45,277 bases of DNA from the NCBI GenBank assembly GCA_028277205.1, contig JANQGT010000027.1, forward strand, positions 1 to 45,277, given 5' to 3'. Made by a program: the position numbers and the translations under genes. The notes under the pieces are model-generated. The model was given only the letters and a program-made list of their open reading frames with translations. It was not told the origin of the DNA and did not search any database. Source of the DNA: Candidatus Altimarinota bacterium (lineage in GTDB: Bacteria; Patescibacteriota; Gracilibacteria; BD1-5; UBA2023). Every line of letters begins with the position of its first letter. Within the stretch, counting starts at the first letter, position 1. Shown here in pieces: positions 1 through 10,135 of the stretch.

Positions 1-405
1 GTACTCACGGGGGCGGCGGGCGTCCCTCCGCGGCGCTCTATGATGCGAAAATACATCACCCAAGTGTGAAAATATATTTTTTCACTGCCGGGTTTTTCCC
101 GGTTTCGATCGAGAATTTCCCGGTATGCCTCCTCTCGGGACGCGAGAAATGCCGGCGATCTGTATGCGATTTTTCGCGCTATCATCGCCGAGGACAGTCG
201 TCCCGACTACGCGCGGATATCCGTGCCGACGCTGCTTTTGTGGGGGCGCGACGATGACGAGACGCCGCTCTCGGACGCCGAGACGATTCACTCGTTGATT
301 GCGGGTTCGCAGCTTTTCGTGTATGACGGCGGGCACTGTTTTTTCTCGGACGTACCCGATGCCGTCTACCGGGAGATAGATACATTTTTTCACTCACACG
401 CATAA
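1..405 (+). CDS. alpha/beta hydrolase, C-terminal part (5' end outside window)
   Basis: Frame 1 is open from the first base to TAA at 403-405, with one TGA read as Gly at 67-69. The visible 134 residues end with the C-terminal signature of alpha/beta hydrolases: the strand PTLLLWGRDD supplies the acid residue of the triad, and GGHCFFSDVPD supplies the catalytic His, followed by a last helix. The nucleophile elbow lies upstream of the window, so substrate and exact subfamily cannot be judged. The stop overlaps the ATG of the following Mur ligase by one base, which suggests translational coupling in one operon. Family assignment is from motif recognition; function is otherwise unknown. Confidence 0.75.
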
Positions 406-1844
406 TGCGCCCTATCCTCCGACTCCTCCTCCTGCTGCAGCTCGAGCACTATGAGAGCATCCGATTTCTGCGCAGCGTACTGCAAAATCCCGCGTTTCTC
501 TTTGTCGGGTCGTCGCGTCAGTGTATCGACTGGACCGCCAAGATGCGGGCGATCCTGTTTGTTTTGGCTTTGTTTCTCGTTGCGGGCTTTGGCGCATTCG
601 TAGTCGGCACTGTCTTTTTTGAAATCAGTATTGTCATCACGGTGCTCGGCTCCGTACTGCTGATCACGCTCATGCCGATCTGGATCGTCTGTGCAAATAT
701 CCTTCTCTTGCCGCTTGATCGATTTTTGAAATATCGGCTCATCCGGAGCACGCGCCTGAAAATCCAGCACATGAAAGCGCGGTGAATGCGCGTGATCGCC
801 ATCGCCGGCAGCTATGGAAAGACGACGCAAAAACATATCCTCGCGCATATGCTCGCCTCGTCGCATGACGTGCTCTGGAGCGAGGAAAATTTCAATACGC
901 CCCTGGGCGTCAAGCAGCTTTTTAGCGGTCTGGAGTCTGATCGGATCCCCGATATCGCCATCATCGAGATGGGTGAGCACTATCGCGGCGACATTCGAGA
1001 GCTTGCGCATCTCGTGCGTCCCGATATCAGCATCGTGACGGGGATCACCCATCAGCACCTCGAGCGGATGGGGACGATCGACGCGATCATCGATACGATA
1101 TTCGAGCTGCCGCTGTCGCTGGATGCGGCGGACGCCTGTCATTTTCATACCGAGAGCGAGTATGTGCGGACGTGACTGGAGCGGTATGGATCCGACATCC
1201 GCGCGCAGATCGTCGAGTGCGATGCGCATATCGCCTACGAGCCGCTTGAGGATTTTTCCGGCAGTCGTTTCGTGATCGACGGACTCGCGCTCCAGACGCC
1301 ACTTTTGGGCGAGCATCTCTGACCGGCGTTTGCCATCGCCGTGCGTATCGCGCGATCGCTCGGAGTCGACGACGCCGATATCCACAATGCAGTAAAGTCC
1401 ATACCGTTTGTCGCGCATCGGCTGGCAGTGATGCGAAATCCCGCGGCAAATCTGACGATCATAGACGACAGCTACAATGGCAATGTCGAGGGATTTCGAG
1501 CGGCGGCGAAGATCATGCGGGACACCCCGAAGCCTGCAGGAGCGATACTCGTGACACCGTGACTCGTCGAGCTCTGATCCGATGCACTGCGGATTCACCA
1601 CCTGCTCGGAGCCGAGATAGCCGACGCCTACGATCGTGTGATCCTCATCGACAATTCCTCGACTCGTGCCCTGGCTCGATGACTGGAGGACGCTGGATTT
1701 TCACGGGAGTGCATCCATTTTTATCCGGATGCTACGAGTGCTCACGCGTCGTTACCCGAGCATATTCACGATGCGGATACGACGATATTTCAGCGGGGAC
1801 GGGGCACTATCGTCTTTCAAAACGACTGGACCGACAACTATTAG
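405..1844 (+). CDS. membrane-anchored Mur ligase (MurF-like)
   Basis: This 479-residue protein holds six TGA-Gly codons, the first at 783-785 and 1173-1175, and ends at TAG. Residues about 49-71 and 74-93 are two hydrophobic helices. A Mur-ligase ATPase domain follows, with P-loop GSYGKTT near residues 135-141, EENFNTPLGV, IIEMGEHYRGDI and the His-containing stretch ITHQHLERMG. The C-terminal domain carries the MurF-type motif DDSYNGNVEGFRAA. MurF adds D-Ala-D-Ala to UDP-MurNAc-tripeptide in the cytoplasm. Here the usual N-terminal UDP-binding domain is missing and membrane helices take its place, so the substrate may be lipid-linked or otherwise different. The start overlaps the hydrolase stop by one base. 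The Mur ligase fold is sure; the MurF reaction is an inference. Confidence 0.85.
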
Positions 1845-1916
1845 ACATACTGCGTTCGAGCGACCAAGTCGCCTGTTATCGGGCGCGATACGCTCATACC
1901 ATCATATCAGTATCGT

Positions 1917-2540
1917 CTACGATTCGCTTTCGGTCTCGGCATTTTCGACTGCGGCGTCGATCAGACGCAGGAGCTCATCGAGCGTCGAGTAGCGTACGAG
2001 CGAGCCGTCTATGAGGACACTCGGCGTACCGGGAAGATCTTTCTCCATCGCCTCCCGGTACTCGTCGCGTACCTGGGTGAGATAGTGACTTTCCTGCATA
2101 CAGGTCGTAAATGTCGGTACGTCGAGCTCCAGATCCTGCGCGAGATCGATGCGATCCCCATCGGAAACTCGGCGTCCGCCTCGCTCCGACTCGAGAGCGT
2201 AGATCGCGTCCGCGTAGTCCAGATAGCGATCCTGCGCCTCAGCACAGAGCGCCGCGAGTGCGTCTCGCTCGGCATTTGGATGGATATCGAGCGGAAAGTG
2301 TTTGTAGGTGATATGAAGCCTTCCGGTATTTGCGTACTCGTCTATGATGCGTTTTTCAGCATACTCATGAAATACCGCACACGCGGAACACTGATGATCG
2401 GAGTAGATCGTCATCGAGACGCCAGCGTCCGGATCGCCGACGGTCGGAGATGGGATGGTCTTGTCGACGGTGGGGGTCGTCTCGCCGCATGCGGTCAGTG
2501 TAAGCGAGGCGCAGAGCACGAGCAGAGAGGCAATTTTCAT
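1917..2540 (-). CDS. DsbA-like thioredoxin-fold lipoprotein
   Basis: The 207-residue product begins with a lipoprotein signal peptide ending in LTAC, so Cys18 is the predicted lipidated residue; Lgt is encoded in this window. The mature part is a DsbA/thioredoxin_4 fold. It has a redox motif CSAC at residues 51-54 after IYSDHQ, a DsbA-type helical insertion, and the cis-proline loop GTPSVLIDG near the C-terminus. It probably makes or isomerises disulfides in exported proteins; the secreted propeller protein encoded next is cysteine-containing. It converges on the Mur ligase with 72 bases between the stops and no strong terminator there. There is no in-frame TGA, and the gene ends at TAG. Confidence 0.85.
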   Translation of the reverse strand: MKIASLLVLCASLTLTACGETTPTVDKTIPSPTVGDPDAGVSMTIYSDHQCSACAVFHEYAEKRIIDEYANTGRLHITYKHFPLDIHPNAERDALAALCAEAQDRYLDYADAIYALESERGGRRVSDGDRIDLAQDLELDVPTFTTCMQESHYLTQVRDEYREAMEKDLPGTPSVLIDGSLVRYSTLDELLRLIDAAVENAETESES

Positions 2541-2649
2541 AAAAAACGGCAGTAGGGAATACTATGAGCGTAGTGCGCATCCTATGAAAAAATCATTATT
2601 TTACAATACGCGCTTCTATTTTTACAGTGATGAGCGACGATCAAAAAGA

Positions 2650-2677
2650 CTTGCAAAAAGAAAATTCTTCGTATAGT
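2650..2677 (+). promoter_or_regulatory. putative promoter of tRNA-Thr
   Basis: A TATAGT box at 2672-2677 lies 13 bases before the tRNA 5' end. The -35 is only fair: CTTGCA at 2650-2655 with a 16-base spacer, or TTGCAA with 15. The same GTATAGT core recurs before the propeller gene and valS. Confidence 0.45.
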
Positions 2678-2689
2678 GATGAGCACTTT

Positions 2690-2765
2690 GCCACCTTAGC
2701 TCAGTTGGTAGAGCGGCGGTATCGTAAACCGTAGGTCATCGGTTCAAGTCCGATAGGTGGCTCCA
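2690..2765 (+). tRNA. tRNA-Thr (anticodon CGU)
   Basis: A complete 76-base cloverleaf. The acceptor stem GCCACCU pairs with AGGUGGC, and the D-stem GCUC pairs with GAGC. The anticodon stem GCGGU/ACCGU carries the loop AUCGUAA, giving anticodon CGU, which reads ACG (Thr). The T-arm is AUCGG-UUCAAGU-CCGAU, and CCA is encoded. It is a single tRNA, not part of a cluster. The glycine tRNA with anticodon UCA that this code requires is not in the window. Confidence 0.95.
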
Positions 2766-2784
2766 CAAAGACTCAACAGCAGAT

Positions 2785-2804
2785 ATCCGCTTTGGCGGAT
2801 TTTT
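2785..2804 (+). terminator. intrinsic terminator after tRNA-Thr
   Basis: Stem ATCCGC/GCGGAT with loop TTTG, followed directly by TTTTT. It sits 20 bases after the tRNA 3' end and probably separates it from the propeller gene. Confidence 0.75.
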
Positions 2805-2832
2805 GCATTCACGAAAAAATCACGCAGCCAGC

Positions 2833-2860
2833 TTTTGATTTTTATAAATCGGCGTATAGT
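2833..2860 (+). promoter_or_regulatory. putative promoter of the beta-propeller gene
   Basis: A TATAGT box at 2855-2860 lies 16 bases after a weak TTTTGA. A second box, TATAAT at 2890-2895, is only 10 bases before the ATG, so a very short leader is also possible. The two cannot be told apart by sequence. Confidence 0.35.
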
Positions 2861-2905
2861 GACCACGCTGCTCGAGCACTTACATAGTTTATAATTTCTC
2901 TTTTT

Positions 2906-5404
2906 ATGAAACGTACACTGTTACCGCTTGTCGTTTTTGCGACGCTTGTTCCCGTGCACGCTCTCGCTCAGGAGGATGCCGATACTGGCAGCGAAGACGT
3001 GTCTTGTATCCAAGTAATCCAGCCCGCGGTCGATCCCGAGACAAACGAGTGTCGGGAGTTTTCCACGCCGTGTGACGTCCCCGAGGGATGGGAGCCGGTA
3101 TCTTCTTGCGAAGGTGTCGAAGAAGATTTTGAAGATACGCAGCTGGAGGATCTGGAGGGACGAGAGATCGAGCGCGAGATCTCGGTGCGAATGCAGCAGT
3201 TTTCGAGCTGTGATGATTTCAAAGATCGCATGGCAGAGATTTTCGCGAAGACCTATCAGTACTATCCGTATCCCCGGGGACCGGTGCCATTTGTGGATTT
3301 TGCCGAGGACGACGCTCTGGATTTCGACGACGAGGCCATAGAGACAAACGGTGCCGATGGATTCGGACGCGGAGGTGCCGTATCGCAGGGAGTAAAAGCG
3401 GAAGATTTTTCCGATACGAATGTACAGGTTTTGGGTGTCGACGAGTCCGAGCGCATCAAGACGGATGGAGAATTCATCTACTACTACAATGAGCACGCAA
3501 AAAGCGTCTTTATCGCTCGCGCATTTCCGACGGATCGTGTCGAGATCATTCGCTCTATAAAGATTCCCGATTCGTTTTACAATCCCGAGCTGTATCTGCG
3601 AAACGACAAGCTCGTCATTTTGGCATCGCGATACTCGTCGCCCAGGACGCACAATTCGCGTATCTGGTACGACTATACCAATAAAACGGCGGTCGTCGTT
3701 TACGACGTCTCGGATATCTCTGATCTAAAGATCGAGCGCTACAGCCTCGTGGACGGATCGCTGGATCGCTCGCGAGTCATCGGTGATACGCTCTATGTCG
3801 TCTCCAGCAACTATATTTCCCCAGTCCTCAAAAATCACACGCGAGGCATGAGTGTCGAGGATATCCGAGAGGCGATGGACGAGGCGCGGATTTTACCGCA
3901 CTATGCCGATATCCATCGTACTGCGGAGGGACAGACCGGAGAGCTAAAAGTCAATAATAAGACACTCCCGTACAGCGTCGAAATCGACGAGGCGGCGAGC
4001 TGCGACGAGATCGAGTACCTGCTCCCTGACGACGAGACGATAGAGGAGCTCGGATTCACGCCCCGGATGGTGACGATCTCCACGATCGATCTCTCCGACG
4101 CCCAGAGCAGTATCGAGACGAAAGCAGTACTCGGAGACGTCTCCGAGATCTACATGAGCCTGGAAAATCTCTACCTCACGACCCGCGTCTATACCAGTAC
4201 TCCCGGTGATTTCTTTTGTCCGGAGCTCGCACGCTGCATCCTGCCGATAGGAGGATTTTCCACGACCAATACCATCATTCATAAATTTTCGGTGGACGAG
4301 CTCGAGGTGGACTATGAGGCGAGCGCATTCGTCGCCGGTGCTCCGCTCAATCAGTACTCGATGAACGAACGAAACGGAAATTTTCAGATCATCACGAGCG
4401 TCTGGCATCCCGAGCGCGCCACGCATCTGTTTGTGCTGGATGAAAATCTGGAAAAAATCGGGTCGGTGACGGATATCGCACCGGGCGAGGAATTCAAATC
4501 GTCGCGCTACATCGGTGACAAGCTCTACCTCGTGACGTTTCGCGCCATTGATCCGCTTTTCGTCATAGACATCGCCGATCCGAGTGATCCCGAGATCATC
4601 GGAGAGCTGAAAATACCGGGATTTTCCACCTATCTGCATCCCTACGATGACAATCATCTCATCGGTCTCGGCTACGATACGATGGAAAATCAGTGGGGTG
4701 GCACACAAACCGCGGGCGTCCAGGTCTCGCTATACGAGATCGACTACACTCGCTCGGAGACGGCGGAGAGTCGATGCGGAGCGCTGCAGTGAGTGGACGA
4801 CGTGCGCTACGAGGAGTGTCTGGACGACGTCGATCCGTCGCGCATCTACGTCGCACAAAAGACGAGTGCGACATTCGGAGGGCGCGGCAGCTCGTCCGAA
4901 GTGCTCAATAATCCCCGACTCTTCGTCTGGAATGCGTCAAAAAATCTCCTCTTCATGCCGGTAGAGCTGAGCTGGCACGACGACGAATTTGAAGAGTATC
5001 GCATTACCGATGCGTTTTTTGGGACGCTCGCCGTCTCTGTCACGCCTGCGCGCATCGCCGAGGAGGCACGGATCACGCACTTCGATTCTGCGGATTTCAA
5101 ACAAAAGCGCGAGGAGGAATGCCTGGAGTACAGTGAGCGTGCTACTCGTGAAACGCAGTGTGTAGAGATCATCGGCGGCGGGACCTACTGCCCGGACAAG
5201 ACCGACTATATCCCTCCGTACTGCTACGCCGACGCACCCATCGAGACGTATATCGCTCAGCAGCGCTGGCAGTATCGGCAGTACATGGTCACGCGAAATC
5301 TCTACTTTGACGATACGCTCTTTGTAGTGAGCGATGATCACATGACACTGCATGATATGGATGATGACTACGAGCGTGTAGACGCACTGGAGTGGAAACA
5401 GTAG
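2906..5404 (+). CDS. secreted beta-propeller domain protein (PF09826-like)
   Basis: This 832-residue exported protein has one TGA-Gly at 4790-4792 and ends at TAG. A signal peptide of about 21 residues ends VHALA. A short cysteine-bearing segment follows (CREFSTPCDVPEGW), of a kind common in CPR secreted proteins. The main body matches the beta-propeller family PF09826: VQVLGVDESERIKTDG, repeated DTLYVVS and DKLYLVTF blades, and the stretch from PGFSTYLHPYDDNHLIGLG. The last 200 residues carry further blades and several Cys. The family is extracellular or membrane-linked, and its biochemical role is not established. The gene stands alone between a terminator on each side. Strong coding signal; family call fairly sure, role unknown. 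Confidence 0.85.
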
Positions 5405-5764
5405 ACACGACGTTTTGATGAGCTTCTGGAGAAAATAGGCGAGATTCATACCGTGTACGATGACCTGACATCTCTCGCCCTGTGAGCAAAATCCTCGACG
5501 CCAGTCGGGGGTTTTGATGTCGTAGACTGGAGAATTCATGATAAACCTTCCGGCAACAGACTCTCTTTTTGTATTACTACATTGCCTCGACAGCCGGATG
5601 TCACGAAGAGGGGTTGTATTTCAGTCGTGCAGCGATGATTATTGTGATGATGAGATTACGATTTTAGCTATACGAATCATCCACAGCTCTACACCATTGA
5701 TGAGTGATAAAACGAGGGGAAATCGTAGCAGATTTTATCACAGCATAGCTGATACAATACGCAT
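5405..5764 (+). other. intergenic region, no gene seen
   Basis: 360 bases between the propeller stop and the converging ctpA stop. It contains the terminator at 5493-5515. Beyond that I see no conserved ORF on either strand even with TGA = Gly, no tRNA and no clear ctpA terminator. A short ORF from 5538 runs into the end of ctpA antisense and looks spurious. Confidence 0.6.
5493..5515 (+). terminator. intrinsic terminator after the propeller gene
   Basis: Stem CCTCGAC/GTCGGGG (one T-G pair) with loop GCCA, then GTTTT. It lies about 90 bases after the stop codon. Confidence 0.7.
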
Positions 5765-7279
5765 TTATTTGTCCATCTCCACACTCTGCGCATACTCCAG
5801 TATCGCCTGATCGTCGTACTCCTCCGGATCGAGGATGACATCGGGTGCGACACCCTCGCCGTCGATTCCGTCTTTTGACTTCGCGGAAAACCATTTGGCG
5901 GTGGTGAATTTCAGTGCCGAGCCATCACGATACGGAAAGTAGTTTTGGACGGAGCCTTTACCGTAGCTCTGCGTGCCGATGATGAGGGCGTGCGGCAGGT
6001 AGTCGCGCACCACCAGCGCGAAAATTTCCGATGCTGATGCGCTTCATTCATTGATGAGGATGACGACTTCGCGGTCGTACAGGAGTGGACGATTTTCGCC
6101 GGAGCTCACCGCTATCTCCTCGTCTTCGCGCGAGCGCACGAGCACCGTCGGCTCACCGGCAGGCACGACGAAGTCCGAGAGCATCCGCTCTACCGCGTCG
6201 AGGCTGCCGCCCGGGTTATTTCGCAGGTCGATGATGACGCGCGAACCGGTTTCATTTTCCCGCACGTTTTGCATCGCTGTCGCGAATTCCTGTGCGACCC
6301 GGTCTCAAAATGTGGTGATGCGTATGTAGTCTGCTCCCGAGTCGAGACGCTCATACTCTACAAACGGTATTTCGATTTTCGCGCGCTCTACGGACACTGT
6401 GAGCATCTCGCCGTCCCGCTCGATCAGGAGCTTGACCCGGGTTCATGCCGGTCATTTGATGCGGGCGATCGCCTCGTCGGTCGTCGTCGATTCGGTGATA
6501 GGCTCGTCGTCTATCGCGCGGATGATATCGCCCGGTGCGAGACCGGCACGATCTGCGGGCGTACCGGGGATCGGCGAGATGATGACAAATTTGCCCGGTT
6601 CTTCCATATCCACATACGCGCCGATTCCCTCAAATTCTCCCTCGAGATGCTCTCGAAATACGTCATTTTCACTCGGCGGAAAGTAGGCGCTAAACTCATC
6701 GTCCATCACCTCCACCATGCCCTCGATCGCTCATCGCACCAGTGCTTCGTCGGAGATGCTGTCTCCCTCGATATGTCGAGTTTTGAGCTTTTCGTAGACG
6801 TCGAGGAGGATCGGAAATTGCTCGCTTGCCGTAAAGCCGTTTGTATCACTTCGTATGCGACTGAGCGGCTCGAGATCCTGAAGCTCCGAGAGTGACGCCG
6901 CGAGATCCAGCGAGGTGAGCGGTACGACATCGTCTTCGAAATCCAGATCGAGACCGAAATCCCGCTCGACAATTCGTAAAAACGAATTGACACTCATGGG
7001 TCGCGAGAGCTCGATATTGACTTGCCGATTCGGGATCATGTCGTAGTATACCGCCCGCTGGAGCGCATCATAGAGGGGTGTGGCTTCTTCGACATTTGTA
7101 TAGTATAGCTCGATGTATTCGGTTGCACGCGGCGCGTCGTCCAGGATGGCGCCGTAGTACTCTACGAAAAATTCTCAGACCGTCACGGCGCGGGTAAAAG
7201 CGAAAGCGGGGACAGTCGCCGAAAAGACGAGCGCGCATCCGAGGCAGAGCGCGAGACAGCGACGAAACAGAGAAGTCAT
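5765..7279 (-). CDS. ctpA: carboxy-terminal processing protease (S41, CtpA/Prc family)
   Basis: This 504-residue exported serine protease carries six TGA-Gly codons and ends at TAA. A signal sequence (VFSATVPAFA) comes first, followed by a helical N-domain. A PDZ domain has EGIGAYV and PADRAGLAPGDIIRAID, and the peptidase core has RVIIDLRNNPGG. The catalytic serine is Ser413 in NEGSASASE, where Gly412 is a TGA codon. The general-base Lys441 lies in SYGKGSVQ. The family trims C-termini of exported proteins and cell-wall enzymes. The start is the ATG at 7279, the only one that yields a signal peptide. It is divergent from the VirD4-like gene, and the 197 bases between them carry that gene's promoter. 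Confidence 0.93.
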
Positions 7280-7404
7280 GGATGAAAAATGCTACGTAAA
7301 AACACCAGTATATCAAAAGGTTCTTATGAGTCACGTACTTTTTTTGCGGGCTTTGCAGACATTTGCACTCGGATATTTTGAAAGGACAATTGGTATCCCG
7401 ACAT

Positions 7405-7432
7405 TTGACAGCATACGCGAGAATCGTATATT
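7405..7432 (+). promoter_or_regulatory. promoter of the VirD4-like gene
   Basis: A consensus -35 TTGACA at 7405-7410, a 16-base spacer, and -10 TATATT at 7427-7432. The predicted start of transcription is near 7439, about 38 bases before the ATG at 7477. Confidence 0.7.
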
Positions 7433-7476
7433 TGTTTGTGTAGATTTTTTGGTGCTTTACGAAATATCCGAGTCTC

Positions 7477-9717
7477 ATGCTTTTTCGTCGGATCAAGGTC
7501 TTTCACGGTCATGAAAATCCCCAGGAGAGTTTTCGTGATTTTTTGGATAAAATCGGACAAACCCTCAAGGACGCCCGAATCGCCTTTTCGCTGCATGCCG
7601 AGAGGGGAGAGCTATTTTACGGCGCAAGCGTCTCTGATGGCTATGCGAGTGCCGTGGAGACACAGTTTTATTCGTCGTATCCGCGATTTCAGCTGGAGTC
7701 TGCGATCGCCTCACTGGAGTACGATCCCGAGCGTACCATCATCGCCGAGATCTCTTTGGAAAATCGGGAATTTTTCCCGCTCAAATATCAAAATGATCCG
7801 AAGACCGAATTTATCTACCGACTCTTTCGCACGTTTGAAAATCTCGATATTTCCCGCGATCGCGCCGCCTACGTCGTGGATGTGCAGCCTATCGTCTCGG
7901 AGGGAATGTGATTTTATATCGTGACACAGGTACGAAAGCTCCTCTTTCGCCTGCGACTTCTTCTCACGTTTTTTCGCTATGTTTTCAACTATAAAATCCA
8001 GAAAAACTGGAAAAGCGACGGGTACAAATACTTTTCGAAAAAGCTCGACCAAGAGCTGTTTCGTACGCGTCTAATACTGCTCGTAGAGGGTGCGGATCGC
8101 ATCGACGCCGAGGCGAAAGCACGCACGATTTTTCATAATTTTCTGATCTACGACAACTATCCGCAAAATCGTCTCGTCCTGCGAATGCTGCCGTACCCGC
8201 AGAAAGGATTCTTTACCGCGCGCACGAAATCCACGATCCTCTCAAGCGAAGAGCTCTCGAGCCTCTTTCATTTCCCATACAGTCCGACAAACGAGACCGC
8301 CCTGGTGAAGGTAAAATCCGCGAAATTTAGCCCGCCCACCGGCATCCCCACGATACCGGGGCAGCTGCATGCCGAGTCGGGCGAGATCATCCCAAAGCCG
8401 TACGACGGTCCGATGCAGATCATCGGCATATCCGACTATCGCTCTACACGCGTGCCCATCGCGGTGTACGATGAGGATCGCCTGCGGCATACCTACGTCA
8501 TCGGAAAGACCGGTGTGGGAAAATCGAAACTCCTGGAGCATGCGATCGCAAGCGACCTCGCGCGCGGACACGGCGTGGGACTCATAGATCCGCACGGCGA
8601 TCTGGTAGAGGAGGTACTGATGCGTCTGCCGGAGTCGCGCATCGAGGATGTCATCATATTTGATCCGACGGATACCCAGTATCCCTTTTGTTTCAATCCG
8701 CTGGATGTCCGCACGAGCCAGTCGCGCCAGATCCTCGCAAAGGGATTTATCGATATTTTTCGAAAATTTTTCGGAGCAAACTGGAATGCGAAGCTGGAGC
8801 ACGTCCTGCGCATGGTCTTCTTGGGACTTCTCGATACACCCGGTTCGACGCTCTTTGATATCATCCGGGCGCTCACGGATCGCGATCATCGCTACCATAT
8901 GGTAGAGCATATCACGGACGACGTGGTCAGAAATTTCTGGACAAATGAATTTGCAGCGTGGTCCCAGCAATTCAACACGGAGGCGATCATGCCGATCCTC
9001 AATAAAGTCGGACAACTCCTCTCCGTCGACATGCTCAAAAATATTTTCACCGCAAAGGAGAGCAAGCTCGATTTCTTTGCTGCGATGCAGCAGAAAAAAA
9101 TCCTCATCATAAAGCTGCCGAAATGACAGCTGCAGGAGGAGATCATGGGATTTCTCGGGGCGATGTTTGTCACAAAATTATTTCAGTCGGCGATGTCGCG
9201 GCAGGGCATGGACAAATCCGAACGCACACCATTTTTTCTCTATATCGACGAGTTTCAAAATTTTGCCACCGATACATTTGGCGAGATCCTCTCCGAGGCA
9301 CGAAAATACGGACTGGGGCTCACCGTCGCCCACCAGTATCTCAGTCAGATGCCGGATGCTATTTCCCGGGCGATATTTGGAAATGTGGGGACACTCATGT
9401 CGTTTCGCGTGGCGAGCGACGACGCGCTCATCCTGGAAAAACACCTCACGCCTTTTGTCACGGCATACGATCTCGCGAATCTCGACGCGCGCGAATTTTA
9501 CTGCAAGACACTCGTGAAATGACAGTCCAAAGATCCCATGAGTCTGCGTACAGTATACACACCCGATGCTCATATCCGGCACGATGTGATCGCAGATCTC
9601 TACGCGCTCTCGCGCGCCCGGTACGCTCGCCCGCTCGAAGAAGCGAAGACGGCGGGAAAGGAGCAGCATCAGTCGGTCATCGAGACGCTTGGGAATTTTT
9701 CGGAGCCGTTGTTGTAG
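7477..9717 (+). CDS. VirD4/TraD-like conjugative coupling ATPase
   Basis: This 746-residue protein has TGA-Gly codons at 7909-7911, 9124-9126 and 9520-9522 and ends at TAG. Residues about 1-300 form an N-terminal domain of unknown function with a hydrophobic patch near 155-165. The hexameric motor domain has Walker A GKTGVGKS at 343-350, GLIDPHGDL, and Walker B FFLYIDEF with acidic residues near 591-592. TraG/TraM-recognition-like sequence follows (ARKYGLGLTVAHQYLSQM). Coupling proteins pump DNA or protein through type IV systems. CPR genomes often carry such an ATPase, and no other type IV secretion gene is visible here. A role in DNA uptake, pilus work or chromosome handling is a guess. Confidence 0.85.
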
Positions 9718-9772
9718 TCGCGTCATCGTATACTCACCTTTCTCTTCGGATCTCCGGACAGCGGCAAATTGA

Positions 9773-9792
9773 CGACGACACACCTGTTGTCG
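9773..9792. terminator. possible bidirectional hairpin between converging genes
   Basis: Stem CGACGACA/TGTTGTCG with one G-T pair and loop CACC, lying between the stop of the VirD4-like gene and the stop of the ferredoxin. Neither side has a good T-run, so it is a weak candidate. Confidence 0.3.
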
Positions 9793-9810
9793 GCTGAATA
9801 AATTTCACTC

Positions 9811-10053
9811 TTACTCTTTGCTTTCCCGCCAGCTGATGGCGCCCACGGGACAGGCGGCGATGGCGTCGTCCACATCTTTTCCCTCGTAGGATTCGCAGGG
9901 TTTGACGATGGCGACGCCTTCGTCTTCGTCCATCTCAAACACCTCGGGAGCGACATGCACGCAGGTCTCGCACCCGATACACGTCTCGTCGACATACGGG
10001 ACTCGGCGGAGAGCATTTGCGGCGCTTTGGACTTTTTCCGGATTGATGGGCAT
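9811..10053 (-). CDS. ferredoxin, single 4Fe-4S type
   Basis: An 80-residue acidic protein with ETCIGCETCVHVAP supplying a CxxCxxC triplet and AIAACPVGAI supplying the fourth cysteine in a CP motif. This is the one-cluster bacterial 4Fe-4S ferredoxin pattern. It is a soluble low-potential electron carrier. Its partner enzyme is not evident nearby, as the neighbours are a DNA-pump ATPase and polysaccharide genes. No in-frame TGA; stop is TAA. The gene is divergent from the Wzy-like gene with 82 bases between the starts. Confidence 0.93.
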   Translation of the reverse strand: MPINPEKVQSAANALRRVPYVDETCIGCETCVHVAPEVFEMDEDEGVAIVKPCESYEGKDVDDAIAACPVGAISWRESKE

Positions 10054-10135
10054 GATGTTTCGTCTTTGGAGAAAAACAAATGGGATTGCGAATTGTATTC
10101 GTCTCTATATGATAATCAACCCTCATCATTTTCAC

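Noticed and set aside
390-1601. 403-codon minus-strand open frame
   Set aside because: It is antisense to the Mur ligase, is rich in Arg, His and Asp in the manner of a shadow frame, and matches no family.
2921-3652. 243-codon minus-strand open frame
   Set aside because: It is a shadow of the secreted propeller gene, whose signal peptide and blade motifs are clear on the plus strand.
5538-5810. 90-codon plus-strand open frame
   Set aside because: It ends antisense inside ctpA and has no start context or family.
7068-7496. 142-codon minus-strand frame near the ctpA start
   Set aside because: It lies across the ctpA signal peptide region in another frame and through the divergent promoter; only the ctpA frame continues into conserved sequence.
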